The notes beneath the pieces were generated by a model that saw only the letters and a list, made by a program, of their open reading frames with translations, searched no databases and was not told the DNA's origin. The position numbers and the translations under genes were made by a program. 64,000 nucleotides of DNA, taken from Xanthomonas hortorum (GTDB lineage Bacteria > Pseudomonadota > Gammaproteobacteria > Xanthomonadales > Xanthomonadaceae). Each line of letters opens with the position of its first letter. Within the stretch, counting starts at the first letter, position 1. The stretch is taken from the NCBI RefSeq assembly GCF_002940005.1, contig NZ_MDEF01000012.1. One strand, 5' to 3'. This document shows, one piece after another, positions 42,837 through 52,724 of the stretch.

Positions 42837-43409
42837 ATGTTGGTGTTGTTGAATAAACCTTATGGCGTGCTGTCGCAGTTCAGCGACCGCTCGCAGCCGC
42901 CCAAACGCACGCTGGCCGAATTCGGCTTGCCTGCCGACGTGTATGCGGCCGGCCGTCTGGATCACGACAGCGAAGGCTTGCTGCTCCTGACCGACGATGG
43001 CGGACTGGCGCACCGCTTGACCGACCCGCGCCACAAACAACCCAAGACCTATTGGGTGCAGGTGGAAGGTACGCCTGCGCCTTCGCAGTTGCAGGCCTTG
43101 CGCGATGGCGTGGTGCTCAACGACGGCCCGACCCGTCCGGCCAAGGTGCGCAGCATCGATCCGTCACCGCAGGTGTGGCCGCGCGATCCGCCGGTACGCG
43201 TGCGCAAGACCGTGCCCGACGCATGGCTGGAACTGCAGATCACCGAAGGCCGTAACCGTCAGGTGCGGCGCATGACCGCGTCGGTGGGTCTTCCCACCTT
43301 GCGTCTGATCCGTGTGGCGATCGGTGACTGGACGTTGGACACTCTGGCGCCTGGGCAGTGGCGCGCGGACGAAACCCATCACGCGCGTCCGAGCCAGACG
43401 CGACGCTGA
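42837..43409 (+). CDS. rluE: 23S rRNA pseudouridine synthase RluE
   Basis: The 190-residue protein is a RluE/RsuA-type synthase without an S4 domain. The catalytic aspartate lies in AAGRLDHDSEGLLLLTDDG, and GRNRQVRRMTASVGLPTLRL is the second RNA-binding block. In E. coli RluE modifies U2457 of 23S rRNA. CAGGA lies 7 bases before ATG at 42837. It lies on its own between a terminator and a convergent receptor gene. Confidence 0.92.
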   Translation: MLVLLNKPYGVLSQFSDRSQPPKRTLAEFGLPADVYAAGRLDHDSEGLLLLTDDGGLAHRLTDPRHKQPKTYWVQVEGTPAPSQLQALRDGVVLNDGPTRPAKVRSIDPSPQVWPRDPPVRVRKTVPDAWLELQITEGRNRQVRRMTASVGLPTLRLIRVAIGDWTLDTLAPGQWRADETHHARPSQTRR

Positions 43410-43575
43410 GTTGTCTGCTTTCTCAGCGTTCGTTCCGTGCACAGCAGCGAGGCACAACAACGCACCGCGACCTAGGGCCGCGATGCGTGCATTCAATGGC
43501 AACTGACAGCAGCAATCGACACAACCACCGTGCGACACATGCGCGCTCGCAACGCCTTGTCAGCCGCACGCAGCC

Positions 43576-46569
43576 TCAATAATCGAAGCTCACGCTCACC
43601 CGCAACGAACGTGGTGCCTGCCGCACATTGGCCGCCCCGTACAGCGGATTGGGTTGCCCGGGTTCCAGTTCCGAATACGGATAGCGCCACAGCGCGGTCT
43701 GGGTATTGAACACGTTGAACACATCCAGATTGAAACCGAGCTTGCCGTTGCCAAAACCAGGGCGATAGGTCAGGCCCAGATCCAGTTGCGTCATCGTCGG
43801 CAGGCGGCCCTGGCTGCCCGGAGGCGCAGGTTGGCCCTGGTAGTAGTGGTAGGCGATGCCGTAGCCGGCCGGGTCGGTCTGATCGGCGCCATACGAGCCG
43901 AGCGGGCTGAACGGTGCGCCGGTCACCACGGCCAGGTTGGCCGACACCAGCCACTGCGGGGTGATCTGGTAATAGCCATACAGCTTGAGCTGGTGGGTAT
44001 GGTCGTTGCTCTGCGGGCCGTTGGTATGCTCCATCAGCTGCGCGTAATCCCAGGCCTGCGATGTGGCCACTGCGGTCTGGCCGATGTTGGAAAGCAGCTG
44101 GCCTTCGGTGGTGCCGTAGCTGCGCGAGAAGGTGTAGTCGGCCTTGGCGTACCAGCGGCTGTCGAAGGGATGTTCCAGCGACAGATTGAGCGCGTAGTAG
44201 TTGCGCTTGAAGGCCGGCATGCCGAGCTCGGCGTTGTTCAGCGGCACGCTGACGTAGTTGCCGCCGGTATCGACCAGGGTGAAGGTGTTGGCCTTGCCCG
44301 GATTGATCAGCCAGCAGCTGACCGGATTGCTCTGCTTGGTGACGTCGTAGCCCAGCGCATCGGACTTGGCCAGCACCGCATCGATATCGCAGTAATCATC
44401 CACGCCACTGCGCAACAAACGATAAGTTGCCTTGGCGCCGTACACCCAGCTGTCGCCGAGCGTCTTGGAAAAGCCCAGGATGAATTCGTCCTGGAACGAG
44501 GGCTTGATGCCGGAGGTCGCCACGGTCCTGGGGTCGGGCAGGATCCCGTAATTGTTGTTGGACGAGACCGGGTCGGAGAACTGGGTCAGATCGGTGGGAT
44601 AGCCGTTGGCATCGATGCCGCCATAGGTGTAATACGTCGACGTTGCCAAGGTGGCACCGGCCGCGTTGAAGGCCGGATTCAGCGGCAGTGCCAGGTAGTA
44701 ACGCCCCGCATTGCCGAACACCTTGAAACGCCCGTCGCCATCGACGTCCCAGCTGAAGCCCAGACGCGGCGCCCATTGCCCGCTGGACTGCTTGATGTAG
44801 GCATCGCCATCGCGGTTGAAGTTGGTGAACTGATCCAGCCGCAAGCCAAGATTGAGCAACAGCCGGTCGCTGACCTGCCAATTGTCTTCGATGTACTGCG
44901 CGCGTTGTGCCGAGCGGACCGAGGCCAGCGAACTGGAGATGTAGCGGCGCACGTAATAGCCGTCTTCGCCATTGACGATGCCGCCGGTGGCCGGCACGCC
45001 CAGGCCGGTGCTGATCGGCACATTCGGATTGGACTGGCCGTAAATCCAGTAATACCCATCGCCGGAGGACACCGAGCCGCGATTGAGGGCGCGTGCATTC
45101 TGGTTGTCGATCCCGACGGTGATCGAGTGATGGCCGATGACGTAATTCAGATCCAGCCGGAGATTATCGCTGCGGTTGCCGCGATCCGGATCGACCAGCG
45201 ATGAGGTGGTCTGCGCATTGGTGATCGGGTTGCCGCCATTGAGCGCGGGATTCTGCAGCGAGGCATTGGACAGAAACGTCAGCGAGCTGTCATAGGCAGG
45301 ATTGCCGACGTAGTCGTCGGATTTCATCTTGCCGTACAGCGCGCTGACGGTGAGGCGGTCGGTGAGATAACCGGTGTATTTGGCGCTCCACAGATTGCCG
45401 CCGGTCTTGGTGGTGTCGTCCTGGCCACGCAGGCTGCCGCGACTCAACGCGTCGTAATCGTAGTTGTAGATGCTGCCGCGATACACGTTGCGGCTGGAGG
45501 CGCCGGTGAGTTCCAGCAGGTGGTTGTCGGTGATGTTCCAATCCAGCTTGCCGTACCAGCGCGGGCGGTCGTATCGATAGCTGGTGTCGGCATTGGTGTC
45601 TTCCACGCTGTCCAGTTCGCGGCCCTGGCGGCGCTCCAGTTCATAGGAGCCGAACAGGAACAGCTTGTCCTGGATCAACGGCCCGCCGGCATACACGCTT
45701 TGGGTGGACACCCATTGGCGGTCCTGATTGTCGGGGCGATACAGCGCGCCATTGGCTGGGTAGCGCACATCGTCCTTGTCCGCGCGCGCAGACGCCGGCT
45801 CCCACAATGCCTGACCACCGAAGTGCCAGTCGTTGGTGCCGCGCTTGCCCACTGCATTGATCACGCCGCCACCGGAGCGCCCGTACTTGGCGCTGTAGCC
45901 GCCGGTATAGACCTCTAGCTGATCGATGCTGCCGTAGGGCAGGGTCAGGCCGCCCAGGCCACGCAGCGGATCGGTGGTGTTGAAGCCGTTGATGTAATAG
46001 GCGTTCTCCGCGGCCGAAGAACCGCCGAAGCTCACCAACTGCTCGCCGCTCGGGCCGCTATAGGTGCCGCTGCCACTGTTGCCCACCACGCCCGGTGCCA
46101 GCTGCGCGATCGCTTCGGCCGAACGGCCAAGTGGCAACCGCTGCAATTGCTCGGCAGTGATGACGGTGCGCGAATCCACGGTGGTGACATCGATCGCGGC
46201 TGCCGCACGATCGGCGGTGACGCTGACGCCATCCAGTTGTGTCACCCCACCGAACGACACATCGGTGGTGGTGCCCACCGTCAGCGTCACTGCCTCGCGT
46301 GTGTTCAACACGTTTCCGGCGGCATCTTTGGCCACGACCGAGTAAGTGCCCAACGGCAACTGGCCCAAGGCGTAGCGGCCGCGTGCATCGACGTCCACTT
46401 CGCGGGTGAGGCCGGTATCGCTACGCACCACAACGCGGCTGGCCGAGGCAGGGGCCTGGCCAGCGATGCTGCCGGTGGTGGATTGAGCCAGGGCCAACAG
46501 TGAGGCAGTGGCAAGCAGGAGCGCCAACGCGAGTGCGCTGGGCCGGAAGATGCGAGAGTGAACGGTCAT
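43576..46569 (-). CDS. Oar-like TonB-dependent outer-membrane receptor
   Basis: The 997-residue protein has a signal peptide (about 1-29), a carboxypeptidase-regulatory-like domain (about 30-115), a TonB plug (about 120-240, with SFGGSSAAENAYYINGFNTT and YGRSGGGVINAVGKRGTND), and a 22-strand barrel ending LRVSVSFDY, with a terminal aromatic residue for outer-membrane insertion. This is the Oar/OmpA-like class found in large numbers in Xanthomonas, used for scavenging peptides or carbohydrates. The substrate is unknown. ATG at 46569 was chosen over a TTG two codons earlier. It stands alone, so no neighbour hints at the substrate. Confidence 0.9.
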   Translation of the reverse strand: MTVHSRIFRPSALALALLLATASLLALAQSTTGSIAGQAPASASRVVVRSDTGLTREVDVDARGRYALGQLPLGTYSVVAKDAAGNVLNTREAVTLTVGTTTDVSFGGVTQLDGVSVTADRAAAAIDVTTVDSRTVITAEQLQRLPLGRSAEAIAQLAPGVVGNSGSGTYSGPSGEQLVSFGGSSAAENAYYINGFNTTDPLRGLGGLTLPYGSIDQLEVYTGGYSAKYGRSGGGVINAVGKRGTNDWHFGGQALWEPASARADKDDVRYPANGALYRPDNQDRQWVSTQSVYAGGPLIQDKLFLFGSYELERRQGRELDSVEDTNADTSYRYDRPRWYGKLDWNITDNHLLELTGASSRNVYRGSIYNYDYDALSRGSLRGQDDTTKTGGNLWSAKYTGYLTDRLTVSALYGKMKSDDYVGNPAYDSSLTFLSNASLQNPALNGGNPITNAQTTSSLVDPDRGNRSDNLRLDLNYVIGHHSITVGIDNQNARALNRGSVSSGDGYYWIYGQSNPNVPISTGLGVPATGGIVNGEDGYYVRRYISSSLASVRSAQRAQYIEDNWQVSDRLLLNLGLRLDQFTNFNRDGDAYIKQSSGQWAPRLGFSWDVDGDGRFKVFGNAGRYYLALPLNPAFNAAGATLATSTYYTYGGIDANGYPTDLTQFSDPVSSNNNYGILPDPRTVATSGIKPSFQDEFILGFSKTLGDSWVYGAKATYRLLRSGVDDYCDIDAVLAKSDALGYDVTKQSNPVSCWLINPGKANTFTLVDTGGNYVSVPLNNAELGMPAFKRNYYALNLSLEHPFDSRWYAKADYTFSRSYGTTEGQLLSNIGQTAVATSQAWDYAQLMEHTNGPQSNDHTHQLKLYGYYQITPQWLVSANLAVVTGAPFSPLGSYGADQTDPAGYGIAYHYYQGQPAPPGSQGRLPTMTQLDLGLTYRPGFGNGKLGFNLDVFNVFNTQTALWRYPYSELEPGQPNPLYGAANVRQAPRSLRVSVSFDY

Positions 46570-46785
46570 GAACAATCACTTCTGGATGTGGGGAGGTGGG
46601 AGCACCCCGCAAGCGCGCAATTGCGACGCCGATCTCGGTGTGGCTCCCCGCGGACATTAATCACCGCCGAGCCCGCTATTCAGAAATGGAGTGTGGTTAT
46701 GTCGCTACGCCAAATGGCTATGGTGATTGCAGTGGTGTGTCACGCGTTGACATCAGGGCACCGCGATGGATTGCATCCCACAAAC

Positions 46786-46818
46786 GACAACGCCACGGCG
46801 CAGGGCCGTGGCGTTGTC
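46786..46818. terminator. Strong hairpin between the 46840-47271 gene and the receptor gene
   Basis: GACAACGCCACGG (46786-46798) and CCGTGGCGTTGTC (46806-46818) form a perfect 13-bp stem with a 7-base loop. On the minus strand the following bases are GTTTG. It lies 21 bp past the end of the upstream minus-strand gene and should end that transcript and insulate the receptor promoter. Confidence 0.75.
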
Positions 46819-46839
46819 TGATTTACCTGGAGAGATGGC

Positions 46840-47271
46840 TTATTCGATGCCGTCGCTCGGGGTCACTGCACCGCGACGCTGGTAAGCCGCCCGACGTGCG
46901 CTGGCGTTGCCGGCGTTTTCGCGATCGAAACGATGCACGTTGCCGCCGAGCACCTGCTGATCACGCTGGCGCTTGCGGTACACCGCATAGCCGATCAGGC
47001 CGAGGCCGGCGACGGCCGCTGCCACGGTGATGGCGGGGTTGCGCTTGACCGCCTTGCTGACGACCTTGCCGCCGGTACGCACGGCACCCAGCGCGGCGCC
47101 GGTCTTGAGCCATTCGCTGGCACCCGGGCTGAAATGACGCAGGCTGCTGCCCGCGTTGCGTGCCTTGTCGCCCGCATCGGACGCGGCGTGACGCACATGG
47201 TCGCCGGCAGTGCCAGCCAGTTCCAGGGCACGCTCCAGGGCGCGTTCGGTGATCACAGTCAGCTTGCTCAT
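46840..47271 (-). CDS. Conserved hypothetical membrane protein
   Basis: The 143-residue protein starts MSKLTVITERALERALELAG, continues with an A/G-rich helical stretch resembling ElaB/YqjD-type or late-embryogenesis-like surface helices, has one membrane helix (AITVAAAVAGLGLIGYAVYR), and ends with a charged tail. The ribosome site AGGAAACGCCTCC precedes the start. Function is unknown; a stationary-phase membrane-bound role is only a guess from the ElaB resemblance. Ends at a strong terminator. Confidence 0.72.
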   Translation of the reverse strand: MSKLTVITERALERALELAGTAGDHVRHAASDAGDKARNAGSSLRHFSPGASEWLKTGAALGAVRTGGKVVSKAVKRNPAITVAAAVAGLGLIGYAVYRKRQRDQQVLGGNVHRFDRENAGNASARRAAYQRRGAVTPSDGIE

Positions 47272-47446
47272 TGGAGGCGTTTCCTTTCTGAGTACGTGGG
47301 CCGCAGTGTGTGGGCTGGTGCGTATAGACCGTGTTAGCGGTGGTGGAGCTTGTTTGGGTTGCGGTTAAGTAATGATGCGGTGTGTTGGTGCATGGGAGTC
47401 TGAGGTAGCGATAAAAACAGATCTGATGGGCATGTGCGGCACTTCC

Positions 47447-47574
47447 CTTCTCCCATCGGGAGAAGGTGCCCCGAAGGGGCGGATGAGGGTACGAGCGAAG
47501 CCGCGTGCAGTTGGAGCAACACGGGTGCTTCGCTCCGTACCCTCACCCCAACCCCTCTCCCGACGGGAGAGGGG
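47447..47574. repeat. Multi-stem intergenic palindromic element
   Basis: Four nested stems fill 128 bp: CTTCTCCC-ATC-GGGAGAAG (47447-47465); GCCCC-GAA-GGGGC (47468-47480); a long-range stem TGAGGGTACG..AGCGAAGC (47484-47501) with its complement at 47527-47545 (18 bp, one bulged base); and CCCCTCTCCC-GAC-GGGAGAGGGG (47552-47574). It abuts the hrpB stop (47577) and fills most of the 305-bp gap. It looks like a mobile or transcribed REP/BIME-like repeat of Xanthomonas and may also protect or end the hrpB message. Copy number cannot be judged here. Confidence 0.75.
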
Positions 47575-47576
47575 CT

Positions 47577-50078
47577 TTAAGTGCCACGCGGTTTTGCTCT
47601 GTGCGTTGCCGCCGCGGTCCACGGATCGTCGGGCCATGGATGTCTGGGATAGCGCCCCTTCATCTCCTTCCTGACCTCCGGATACGTCGTGACCCAGAAG
47701 CTCTTCAGATCCTGTGTGACCTGCAACGGTCGCCCACCTGGTGAGAGCAGGTGCAAGGTCAATGGGATGCGGCCGTCGGCGATGCGCGGGGTTTCGGCCA
47801 GGCCGAACAGTTCCTGCAACTTGACTGCCAGCACCGGCGGCAACGGTTGCTCGGCGTGATCGACGGCATAGCTGATCTGCCGCTCCATGCCCGAGGGCAC
47901 GCTGATCCGGGTGGGCGCGTGGCGGTCGATCAACTGGCGGCGGTCCCACGGCAAGGCGGCCTTGAGCGCTTCGCCCAGGCTGCTTTCGTCGAGCGCGTCG
48001 AGCCGGGTCTTGCCGACGAACGCCGGGCGCAGCCAGGTCTCCAGCGTGGCCATCAGGGCTGCATCGGAGAGATCGGGCAACGCGAGCTCCGGTATCCAGG
48101 CGCACAGCGACTGCACGCGTGCGCGCCATTGGCGCAGGCCGTCGGTCCAGGGCAGGGCATCCAGGCCCAGTTGGCGTACGGCCTCGGTGAGCGCGCTGGC
48201 GGCCTGGGCGGGATCGACGCGGCCGGCCGGGCGGCTGTCGAGCACGATGCGGTCGAAGCTGGATTGCCGGCGCGCGACCAACGCGCGCTTGTCCGCGTCC
48301 CACTGCACCAGATTCTGCAGCACGAAGCGCTCGGGCACGCTGCGGCGCAGATAGCCTTCGTCCACCGGCGCGGCGCGCAGCAGCAGCGCGTCCTTGGCCT
48401 CGTAACGCAGTTCGCTAGCGACCAGCCAGGGTTCGCCGCGCAGGTCGCTGTGGTCGAACAGGCGCGCGCTGCGGCCGTTGGCGAGCAGGTAGCGCAGCGG
48501 GTCGGCAGGGTGGCGCGCAGCGATGCGGTCGGGGAAGGCGTGCGAGAGCAGATCGCCGAGCGCATGCGCCTCCACGCTGGCGGGCGGCGCGCTGTCGCAA
48601 CGCAGCCGGCGTCGCCATTGTTTGGCGGCGCTGTCGATCGCGGCCAGGGCGCCGCCGTTGGCATCGTGTGCGCTGCGACCTTGCCGGAATGCGGCCAGCG
48701 CACGCCAGCGGGCAGCCAGCCCATCGCCGCCCTGACGCAGCGGGTCGCGCGCTTCCAGCAAGGCGGCCAGGTCGCAGGCCAACGCCACGCGCGGGGCATC
48801 GCCGGCTTGCGCCAGCATTGCGGCCAGACGTGGATGCGTGCCCAGCGCGAGCATGCGCCGGCCTACGGCAGTGATGCCGCCGCTGCCGGTGAGTGCGCCC
48901 AGCCGTTGCAGCAGTTCGTGTGCGGCGGCGAGCGCGCCGGCGGGCGGTGCATCGACAAAACGCAGCGCGGCGCTGCCCCAGGCGGCCAGTTCCAGTGCCA
49001 GGCCGGCCAGTTCCACCTGGGTGATCTCGGCACGCCGCTGCGGTTCCAGCCGTTGCGATTGCGGCCACAGCCGGTACGCCCAACCGCTGGCCACACGCCC
49101 GGCGCGGCCGGCGCGTTGGTCGGCCGAGGCTTGCGCAATGGTGGTGATGTCCAGCCGCGAGAAGCCGCTGTTGGGGTCGTAATGCGGCTCGCGCGCCAGC
49201 CCGCTGTCGATCACCACGCGCACGCCGGGCAGGGTCACCGAGGACTCGGCCACGTTGGTGGCCAGCACCACGCGCCGGCGCCCTGATGGGTCGGGCTGCA
49301 GTACTTGGCTTTGCGCCTCGACCGGCAGTTCGCCATGCAGCGGCAGCACCTGCACCGCCGGGTCCAGCACCTCTTGCAACGTGCTGTGCACGCGTGCGAT
49401 CTCGCGCTGGCCGGGCAGGAACACCAGCACATCGCCCGGATGGGCGGCCAAGGCGTGTTCCACCGCGCGCCGGGTCTGCGGCTCCAGCGCCTCGTCGCGC
49501 CGCGCAGGAAAGTGCGCGATCTCCACCGGGAAACTGCGCCCGGCGCTGCTCAGGCGCGGTGCGTCGAGAAAGCCGGCCAGACGCTCGCCATCGAGCGTGG
49601 CCGACATCGCCACGATGCGCAGGTCTTCGCGCACCTGCGCCTGCACATCCAGCGCCAGCGCCAGACCGAGGTCGCCTGCCAGATGGCGTTCGTGGAATTC
49701 GTCGAACAGCAGTGCGCCGATGCTCTCCAGCATCGGGTCGTCCTGGATGAGCCGGGTCAGGATGCCCTCGGTGACGACCTCGATGCGGGTGCGCGCGGAG
49801 GTCTTGTTCTCGAAGCGGATGCGGTAGCCCACGGTCTCGCCGACCGGCTCGCCGAGCTGGCGCGCCATGAACATCGCCGCACTACGGGCGGCCACGCGGC
49901 GCGGCTCCAGCATCACGATCTTGCGACCGGCCAGCCACGGCGCGTCCAGCAAGGCCAGCGGCACTTGGGTGGTCTTGCCGGCGCCGGGCGGGGCTTCCAG
50001 CACCAGCCGCGGATGGGCCGCCAGGCTGGCGCGGATGTGTGGCAACAGCGGGGAGATAGGAAAAGCGGGGTCGGTCAT
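47577..50078 (-). CDS. hrpB: ATP-dependent helicase HrpB
   Basis: The 833-residue DExH helicase has Walker A (APPGAGKTTQVPLALLD), motif II in the DEFH form typical of HrpB (LLFDEFHERHL), SAT motif (AMSATLDGERL), and motif VI (QRAGRAGR). The C-terminal half is the HrpB-specific domain. It is an RNA helicase in E. coli-type bacteria, not the HrpB regulator of type III secretion. ATG at 50078 is the start of conserved sequence; 30 codons upstream are open without support. The gene diverges from the chemoreceptor gene (183 bp). Confidence 0.93.
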   Translation of the reverse strand: MTDPAFPISPLLPHIRASLAAHPRLVLEAPPGAGKTTQVPLALLDAPWLAGRKIVMLEPRRVAARSAAMFMARQLGEPVGETVGYRIRFENKTSARTRIEVVTEGILTRLIQDDPMLESIGALLFDEFHERHLAGDLGLALALDVQAQVREDLRIVAMSATLDGERLAGFLDAPRLSSAGRSFPVEIAHFPARRDEALEPQTRRAVEHALAAHPGDVLVFLPGQREIARVHSTLQEVLDPAVQVLPLHGELPVEAQSQVLQPDPSGRRRVVLATNVAESSVTLPGVRVVIDSGLAREPHYDPNSGFSRLDITTIAQASADQRAGRAGRVASGWAYRLWPQSQRLEPQRRAEITQVELAGLALELAAWGSAALRFVDAPPAGALAAAHELLQRLGALTGSGGITAVGRRMLALGTHPRLAAMLAQAGDAPRVALACDLAALLEARDPLRQGGDGLAARWRALAAFRQGRSAHDANGGALAAIDSAAKQWRRRLRCDSAPPASVEAHALGDLLSHAFPDRIAARHPADPLRYLLANGRSARLFDHSDLRGEPWLVASELRYEAKDALLLRAAPVDEGYLRRSVPERFVLQNLVQWDADKRALVARRQSSFDRIVLDSRPAGRVDPAQAASALTEAVRQLGLDALPWTDGLRQWRARVQSLCAWIPELALPDLSDAALMATLETWLRPAFVGKTRLDALDESSLGEALKAALPWDRRQLIDRHAPTRISVPSGMERQISYAVDHAEQPLPPVLAVKLQELFGLAETPRIADGRIPLTLHLLSPGGRPLQVTQDLKSFWVTTYPEVRKEMKGRYPRHPWPDDPWTAAATHRAKPRGT

Positions 50079-50261
50079 GCGCGGGAAGGATACGGGGCCA
50101 CCCGAATCGGCGCGATGGTCGGGTTGATAGGTGAAGGCTGTCAGGGAATGCCGAGTGGCGAAGTGCATGCCTAGGCATACCCGACTGTTTTGAAGGCCGA
50201 GCTTGCTTCAGACCCGGGCAGAGGCGTCGATAAACGGTGTAATCCCCTCTCTGGATCCACC

Positions 50262-52379
50262 ATGTCTGCTGCCACCCCGAAGTTCGTCAGCCTGCAAAGC
50301 AAACTGCTCGGCGCCCTTGCGCTTGGCCTGGCGGTCATCTTGCTGTGTGCGCTTGGTGGCCTGGGCACGGCCTGGCTCAGCCTGTCGGGCAAGGTGCCGC
50401 CGGAAGTGGCGCAGGCCTCCAGCAGCGAGGAGATCAGCCGTGATTTCCGCTTGCAGGTACAGGAGTGGAAGAACGTGCTGATCCGCAGCCGCGACCCGGC
50501 GCAGCTGGACAAGCATCTGAGCGCCTTCCGCAAGGACGGCACCAAGGTGCAGGCAGGCACCGAAGCGCTGATCAAGGCAACCCAGGACCCGCAGGCGCGC
50601 GCGCTGGCACAGGACTTCGCCAAGGCGCATCTGGCCTTGCAGACCAATTACGAAGCGGCGCTGGGCAAGTTCGCCGAAGCCGGCTACGACAGCCAGGTGG
50701 GCGACCAGCTGGTAAAGGGCATGGACCGTGCACCCAGCCAGACGCTGGAAGCGCTGGTGAACCGCAGCAAGACCCTGGCCGATGCCGCCGTGCTCGCCAG
50801 TTCGCAGTCGGCGCAGCACAAGCTGGTGCTGTCGGCGGTGGCCACGATGTTTGCGGCGCTGTGTCTGGTGGTGGTGTTGGGCTGGTGGATCCGCCGCTCG
50901 ATCGTGCGCCCGATCGAAACCGTTGCACGTGCGGCACGCTCGGTGGCCGCCGGCGATCTGTCGGCACGCGCGGTGGTCAGCAATCGCGATGAAATCGGTT
51001 TGCTCGGTCAGGCCATGGGCCAGGTGGTCACCACGCTGACCGACGTCTCCACCGCGCAGGCCGACATGGCGCAGCGCCACGAAGCCGGACAGATGAGTTA
51101 CCGCATGGACGCGCACGCCTTCCCGGGTGCGTACGGCCGCATGGTCGAGGACACCAATGGCTTGATCGGCGCGCAGGTGGAATTGATCGGCGGCATGCTG
51201 CAAGTGATGCAGCGTTACGCGGTGGGCGACATGTCGGTGGATATGCCGCGTTTGCCGGGCGAAAAGGCGCAGATCACCGAAGCGATGGACGCCACCAAGC
51301 GCAATCTGGCTGCGATCAATGGCGAAATCCGTGGCCTGGTCGAAGCGGCTGCGGCGGGCGACTTCGCCACGCGCGGCAATGCCGAGGCCTACCAGTTCGA
51401 ATTCCGCGGCATGGTCACCGGCCTCATTGGCTTGATGCAGAACGTGGACCAGAATCTGGCCGAGTTGTCGCAGCTGCTCAAGGCGATTGCCGAGGGCGAC
51501 CTGACCGCACGCATGCACGGCAACCAGCAGGGCGTGTTCGCGCGCATGCGCGACGATGCCAATGCCACCGTGCAGCGCCTGACCGATATCGTCGGCGACA
51601 TCACCGTGGCCGCACAGACCATTCGCACCGCCTCGGCAGAGATCGCCGCCGGCAACAACGATCTGGCGCAGCGCACCGAACAGCAGGCCGCCAATCTGGA
51701 AGAAACCGCCGCCTCGATGGAAGAACTCACCTCCACGGTGCGGCAGAATTCGGACACCGCACAGCAGGCCAGCCGCGGTGCGCAGGCCGCCGCCGAGATC
51801 GCCGGCCGCGGTGGCGAGATGGTGGCCAGCGTGGTGGACACCATGGGCGAGATCGAAGTCTCGTCCAAAAAAATCGCCGAGATCATCAGTGTGATCGACG
51901 GCATCGCGTTCCAGACCAATATCCTGGCGTTGAACGCAGCGGTGGAAGCCGCACGTGCGGGCGAACAGGGCCGTGGTTTCGCCGTGGTCGCTTCGGAAGT
52001 GCGCGCGCTGGCGCAGCGCTCGGCCGGCGCCGCCAAGGAGGTCAAGCAGTTGATCGAGGCCTCGGTGGCCAGCGTGGAGCGCGGGAGCGCACGCGTGGAT
52101 CAGGCCGGGCAGACGATGCAGCAGATCGTGCAATCGGTGCAGCAGGTGACCACGTTGATCGCGGAAATTTCTTCGGCGTCGCGCGAGCAGTCATCCGGCA
52201 TCGAGCAGGTCGCCCGCACGGTCAACGACATGGACGAAACCACCCAGCGCAATGCCGCGCTGGTGGAAGAAGCCTCTGCGGCAGCACGTGCAATGGAGGA
52301 GCAGGCGGTGGAACTGAGCGAGGCGGTGTCGGTATTCCGTCTGGATGCACGCCGGCCGCGGTTGGCGGCGGCTGCGTGA
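50262..52379 (+). CDS. Methyl-accepting chemotaxis protein with several HAMP-like domains
   Basis: The 705-residue chemoreceptor has an N-terminal helix (SKLLGALALGLAVILLCALG), a periplasmic ligand domain (about 35-195), a second helix (VLSAVATMFAALCLVVVLGW), a HAMP domain (RRSIVRPIETVARAARSVAA) followed by two or three HAMP-like segments to about 460, and a signalling domain with the conserved hairpin IDGIAFQTNILALNAAVEAA. The C-terminus (RLDARRPRLAAAA) lacks a NWETF-like pentapeptide, so tethered methylation is unlikely. The ligand is unknown. Codon use is normal and no chemotaxis genes lie beside it. Confidence 0.92.
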   Translation: MSAATPKFVSLQSKLLGALALGLAVILLCALGGLGTAWLSLSGKVPPEVAQASSSEEISRDFRLQVQEWKNVLIRSRDPAQLDKHLSAFRKDGTKVQAGTEALIKATQDPQARALAQDFAKAHLALQTNYEAALGKFAEAGYDSQVGDQLVKGMDRAPSQTLEALVNRSKTLADAAVLASSQSAQHKLVLSAVATMFAALCLVVVLGWWIRRSIVRPIETVARAARSVAAGDLSARAVVSNRDEIGLLGQAMGQVVTTLTDVSTAQADMAQRHEAGQMSYRMDAHAFPGAYGRMVEDTNGLIGAQVELIGGMLQVMQRYAVGDMSVDMPRLPGEKAQITEAMDATKRNLAAINGEIRGLVEAAAAGDFATRGNAEAYQFEFRGMVTGLIGLMQNVDQNLAELSQLLKAIAEGDLTARMHGNQQGVFARMRDDANATVQRLTDIVGDITVAAQTIRTASAEIAAGNNDLAQRTEQQAANLEETAASMEELTSTVRQNSDTAQQASRGAQAAAEIAGRGGEMVASVVDTMGEIEVSSKKIAEIISVIDGIAFQTNILALNAAVEAARAGEQGRGFAVVASEVRALAQRSAGAAKEVKQLIEASVASVERGSARVDQAGQTMQQIVQSVQQVTTLIAEISSASREQSSGIEQVARTVNDMDETTQRNAALVEEASAAARAMEEQAVELSEAVSVFRLDARRPRLAAAA

Positions 52380-52489
52380 GACAGGACCATGAGTAAAAGA
52401 TGCCCGCCATGCGTTTATATGCAGCCAAAAGCTCGGTCAAACGTCTAGTTGGTCGCTGGTTGGTCGAGGGCGCGGTGCCCTCACCGCTT

Positions 52490-52544
52490 GCGGGACACGC
52501 CGCAAGTACGTCCATGTAGGCTCGGTGGCGGCATCCATGCCGCC
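52490..52544 (-). repeat. MITE-like repeat, copy A (inverted relative to copy B)
   Basis: On the minus strand it reads GGCGGCATGGATGCCGCC, a short variable piece, then GAGCCTACATGGACGTACTT and GCGGCGTGTCCCGC. This repeats copy B (52755-52812) with 32 of 33 bases equal in the second half. The copy lies 111 bp past the chemoreceptor stop and has lost one long terminal arm. Confidence 0.75.
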
Positions 52545-52724
52545 AAACGGTCCCGCAATCGGCGAGGACACCGCACCAGAATGTTGGTCGGTCGCCGGGT
52601 AAAAAGCTGAGCGTTTCGCCGGTTGCGTGGGCTTGCTGGTGCGGGTCGCAGAACTACACGATAGCTAGCAAATCAGAAGCACGTCATGCAGTGCTTGCAA
52701 CCCTGCACACCGACCATCTTGACT

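Noticed and set aside
47365..48303. Minus-strand frame overlapping the hrpB 3' end and the folded repeat
   Set aside because: It is the second frame of hrpB and its tail is translated repeat sequence.
47577..50078. hrpB as a type III secretion regulator
   Set aside because: The protein is a DEFH-box helicase. The shared name with Hrp regulators is a coincidence.
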